This document shows positions 61,258 through 64,000 of a stretch of DNA of 64,000 nucleotides, one piece after another. Within the stretch, counting starts at the first letter, position 1. Each line of letters begins with the position of its first letter. The translations under genes were made by a program, and so were the position numbers. Source of the DNA: Enoplolaimus lenunculus (Eukaryota > Nematoda > Enoplea > Enoplida > Thoracostomopsidae); contig JASANG010003924.1 in assembly GCA_030248215.1 (NCBI GenBank), forward strand, positions 62,001-126,000, in the 5' to 3' direction. The notes under the pieces were generated by a model. That model was not told where the DNA came from. It saw nothing but the letters and a program-made list of their open reading frames with translations, and did not search any database.

Positions 61258-63603
61258 ATGATTATTGTTAAAAGCCGCAGTGTATTAATAAAAGTTTTAT
61301 CCTGCGATGCGCACATTTTCAATCTTGCAGAAACTTTATAGCTTCAAGCCCTATTTTGCAGTAAGATAAGTATATCGTTTGAACAGTTGTCCTTTGGACA
61401 ATCGCCGTAATCAGCCACTAGGATATTCTTGTTCAGAGGTCGAAAAAGTGCCCCAGCCCGAGTAGCCTCTCACGTCTTGTGGAGATTTTGCACTGCACAT
61501 ATATGTTATAAATGTTACACACTGCTCATAGTGTGTGTATTTCTCGTACATTATTGTATTTAGTTGCTCATTAGTATACTCTTAAGGGTTAAAGTATATT
61601 ACTTTTAGCAGATAACTCTCATATAAAAACAGGAACAAAATGTGATCAAGTCAGGACTGCCTTCTATCCCGGCAGAAAATCGATCTTCGGCATCAGCTGT
61701 GTTTTGCAAGAAATGTCACTTGTTTACCATCCTAATAGATGTTCGATTTGATATACCGGACCCTTTGCTGTTTGTTATTATAATTTACTGTAGCCGCGTT
61801 GGAGTTGAGTTTAAAGCAACTGTAATTTATGTTGCCGCCACTAAAGTCCATTTCTACTCACAATGTTTTTGCTAAAAAGAGCTGGGTCTCTAGTCTTAAA
61901 GAACATTGCTGCATAGTGCATAAATTTTGATTAGATTTTTTGCTCGATCCAACATTCCCAGTAGTGAATATCTTAATTTTGAACTAAACTTCTGCTTAAA
62001 AGTTCACATAGCAACGAAACTACAAATCCTTGTAGCAAATGTCGGATGCCGAAACTTTGAATAGAAATCTAACACTTTTACAGTGAGTAAAGTACCATAT
62101 GCTTGTCGTGTGTAGTAAAATCTTGATATACTTTGTAAGATACCTAGAGATGTGATTCTCTTAGTATCAGTTTGGCACCAGATTTATTATCCATTAAACT
62201 ATTCGCCTTTATTGAAGCACGAGTACATGTTGGTCAATTTTCCATGTTCTCGAAAAAACGGAACCACCCGTTTTTCTCTGATCGACTAAATGCTATAAAG
62301 AAATAAACCCTGATGTATTAAACGGATAGCGAAAACAAGCCAAATTTTGTGCTAAACGCATTTTTAGTAGTATAAACTTATTCCATTCTATTCACTTCTA
62401 TTTGCACACATCGCAGTATTCAAACTCTGCATCTGAATTTATTTCCATCTTTTTTCATAAGAAACAATAATTTTGTACCGTATTTAATCTAACAACATTT
62501 TGAAACTGACCGTTAAAAAATTCGTAATCGAATTATATACTAACCATATTTTCGTGTCTCTGTTCGGCTACCGATTAATATACCTATTGCATAAACGCTT
62601 TTGCAAAGATTTTCGAGAAAGTCTGACTTGATTCGATAACAGTTTCTGCATTACTAAGACAACAGCCAATAAAAATTTATCATATTTTAAGTGCACTGAA
62701 TGGATATGCAAATCAAAAACTGAGCGGTTTCATTTTGCAGTATTTGAGCTAAGCAAATTTTATCATCTCGGACCTTCTAAAATTTTATATAGAAAATAAT
62801 TATATTAAAACGAGCTTAATCCCTATTCACACGCGCAAGTTTTTGTTGCGAGAACTTGCAACTGCAACTTGCACTTGCAAGTTTTATCGAAAATACTGTT
62901 CGAAAAATTGGCAGCTGCGAATAATTCATTAAAAATCATAGCTTGGAATTTAGCCTACGTGTGTGAAAATAACCGTGCAAGTTCACTGAATTTATTGCAA
63001 CCGCTTTCTCTTTGGCTGATGAAAAAAATACAAATTCTATGTGCCATTTTATTTTAAATTTGACCGGTTGCAGCAATAACTGTTTTGAAAAATTGCATAA
63101 TTTATCAACTACCTACAGTAGATTACTGAATTTTCTCACCTTCGATAGCGGAAACGAACTCTGGTTCTTACCGGAAACGATATCCGGTTAAATTATGTCC
63201 ACCGCACGAATGTACGGTACAGCATCACAACCCGTGAGAGCTTCCATGAGCTCGACCATTCAGCAGTTTTAGCTGATCGACGAATGTAAACGCTTTCCAA
63301 CCAATGATGAAACAGAAAATATTAATGCAGGAAAGAGTTATTTGAAACTTTGTGCGTTAAGTTTTGGCCTTCCAAATGATTTCATTTACGTTTATATATA
63401 CGTTCATGTGTTATTGAAAGTTGTTTCAGCGAATCGATACATGACGGTATCTGCAAACTTTCATGTCCTTTGTGTAGTTCAAATCTACAGTAAGCCCTAC
63501 ACGTTTGATTTTGCTTACCCGTCACTATAAACACATGGTTGCATGTGACTTGCAGTTGATTTTCATTCAAAATTTACGAATTCAATTTGTTGCATTTAGA
63601 GTA
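61258..63603. other. Region upstream of the Caspr-like gene, no gene seen
   Basis: AT-rich sequence with no recognisable exon. A 42-codon open frame on the minus strand within about 61345-61475 has no family resemblance. A repeat end of the GGAAACGATATCCGGTTA type lies near 63150-63200. Promoter elements could not be recognised. Confidence 0.5.
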
Positions 63604-63655
63604 GCGTTCCTGCAAACAGGACCGAATCGTTTTCCGGAGGGGCTATAATGAGTCC
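63604..63655. mobile_element. Telomere-core MITE, terminal fragment
   Basis: ACAGGACCGAATCGTTTTCC then GGAGGGGCTATAATGAGTC matches the left part of copy H (CAGGTCCGGATCGTTTTCCGGACGGGCTATTATAGAG). The TTAGGC core and the right end are missing. Confidence 0.7.
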
Positions 63656-63695
63656 TCTGTGCAAATAAATTACTTCGCGCTGGCGAATATTCTTA

Positions 63696-64000
63696 CTGTA
63701 GTGACCCGAATAAGATGGGGACTAATATTTATTTGGCCTCTTCAGAGGGTACCCCTGATCGGTTACGGACTGTTGTTTATTTTTAAACCGCCCTCCGCCG
63801 CCTTTTGTTAGTTGAACCTAACACCCAGTAATTAAAAGTTTATTTCTGTTGTGTCAATAGAGCCCATGTGACTATAAAGGCCGTCCCAATTTCCCGGGAC
63901 ACAAATATACCCGGAATGCACACTTTGTAACTTTGGGACCGGTGCATGGTGAGGTTCGACATCCACACGTTCGTGTACGCGTTTGATTTACCCTACTTCT
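63696..64000. mobile_element. Tc1/pogo-like MITE, running off the window
   Basis: Begins CTGTAGTGACCCGAATAAGA behind a TA, the same terminus as 43703 and 30989. The sequence behind it differs from 43703-44115, so it may be a different subfamily or be interrupted. The other end is outside the window. Confidence 0.6.

Noticed and set aside
61345-61475. Minus-strand 42-codon open frame upstream of the Caspr first exon
   Set aside because: No splice sites in a fitting phase and no resemblance to a signal peptide or a known domain.
1-64000. CRISPR arrays, bacterial operons, riboswitches
   Set aside because: The genes are spliced metazoan genes; direct repeats present are transposon cores, minisatellites and SINE arrays without spacer structure.

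Overview
The window looks like a stretch of an animal, most likely nematode, nuclear genome. It is AT-rich, intron-rich and dense in repeats. Evidence for a nematode: the recurring hexamer inside many repeats is TTAGGC, the nematode telomere unit; at least one gene starts right behind an acceptor-like TTTTAG with a short leader, as expected of spliced-leader trans-splicing; and the gene set is metazoan. Species cannot be fixed from sequence alone; an early-branching, repeat-rich nematode would fit, but that is a guess.

Four protein genes can be built exon by exon, and every splice junction keeps the reading frame. (1) 855-2563, plus strand: a 113-residue Pin1-type prolyl isomerase without a WW domain. 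(2) 6486-9371, minus: a two-exon, 176-residue protein resembling thiamine-triphosphatase/CYTH proteins but lacking the charged signature residues. (3) 13365-26780, minus: a complete 16-exon AMP deaminase of 911 residues. (4) 48669-61233, minus: a complete 22-exon Caspr/neurexin-IV family receptor of about 1317 residues (discoidin, LamG, LamG, EGF, fibrinogen-like, LamG, EGF, LamG, membrane span, short tail ending EWFI). The last three share a strand but are kilobases apart and do not look like an operon. No pathway links the four genes.

The rest, including the 22 kb between AMP deaminase and the Caspr gene, shows no gene I can support. It is packed with short non-autonomous DNA transposons. 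Many have terminal inverted repeats and 8-bp target duplications (hAT-like: CAGGGTG, TAGGGA and CARTGGCGGATCC termini). There are also a Tc1/pogo-like family (CTGTARTGACCCGAATAAGAGG termini, TA target), a fold-back element, a tandem array of tRNA-derived SINEs (59850-60782), a tRNA-like sequence in an AMP deaminase intron, simple repeats, and one weak LTR-like block.

The most striking system is a family of about 145-230 bp elements with GGCCCATGTATAGAACA-type inverted termini and 8-bp target duplications. Their interior is built from telomere-type TTAGGC repeats. At least eight copies and one fragment lie in this window. One copy sits next to the splice donor of the CYTH-like gene, and a further element with different termini but the same type of core lies about 100 bp upstream of the AMP deaminase start.
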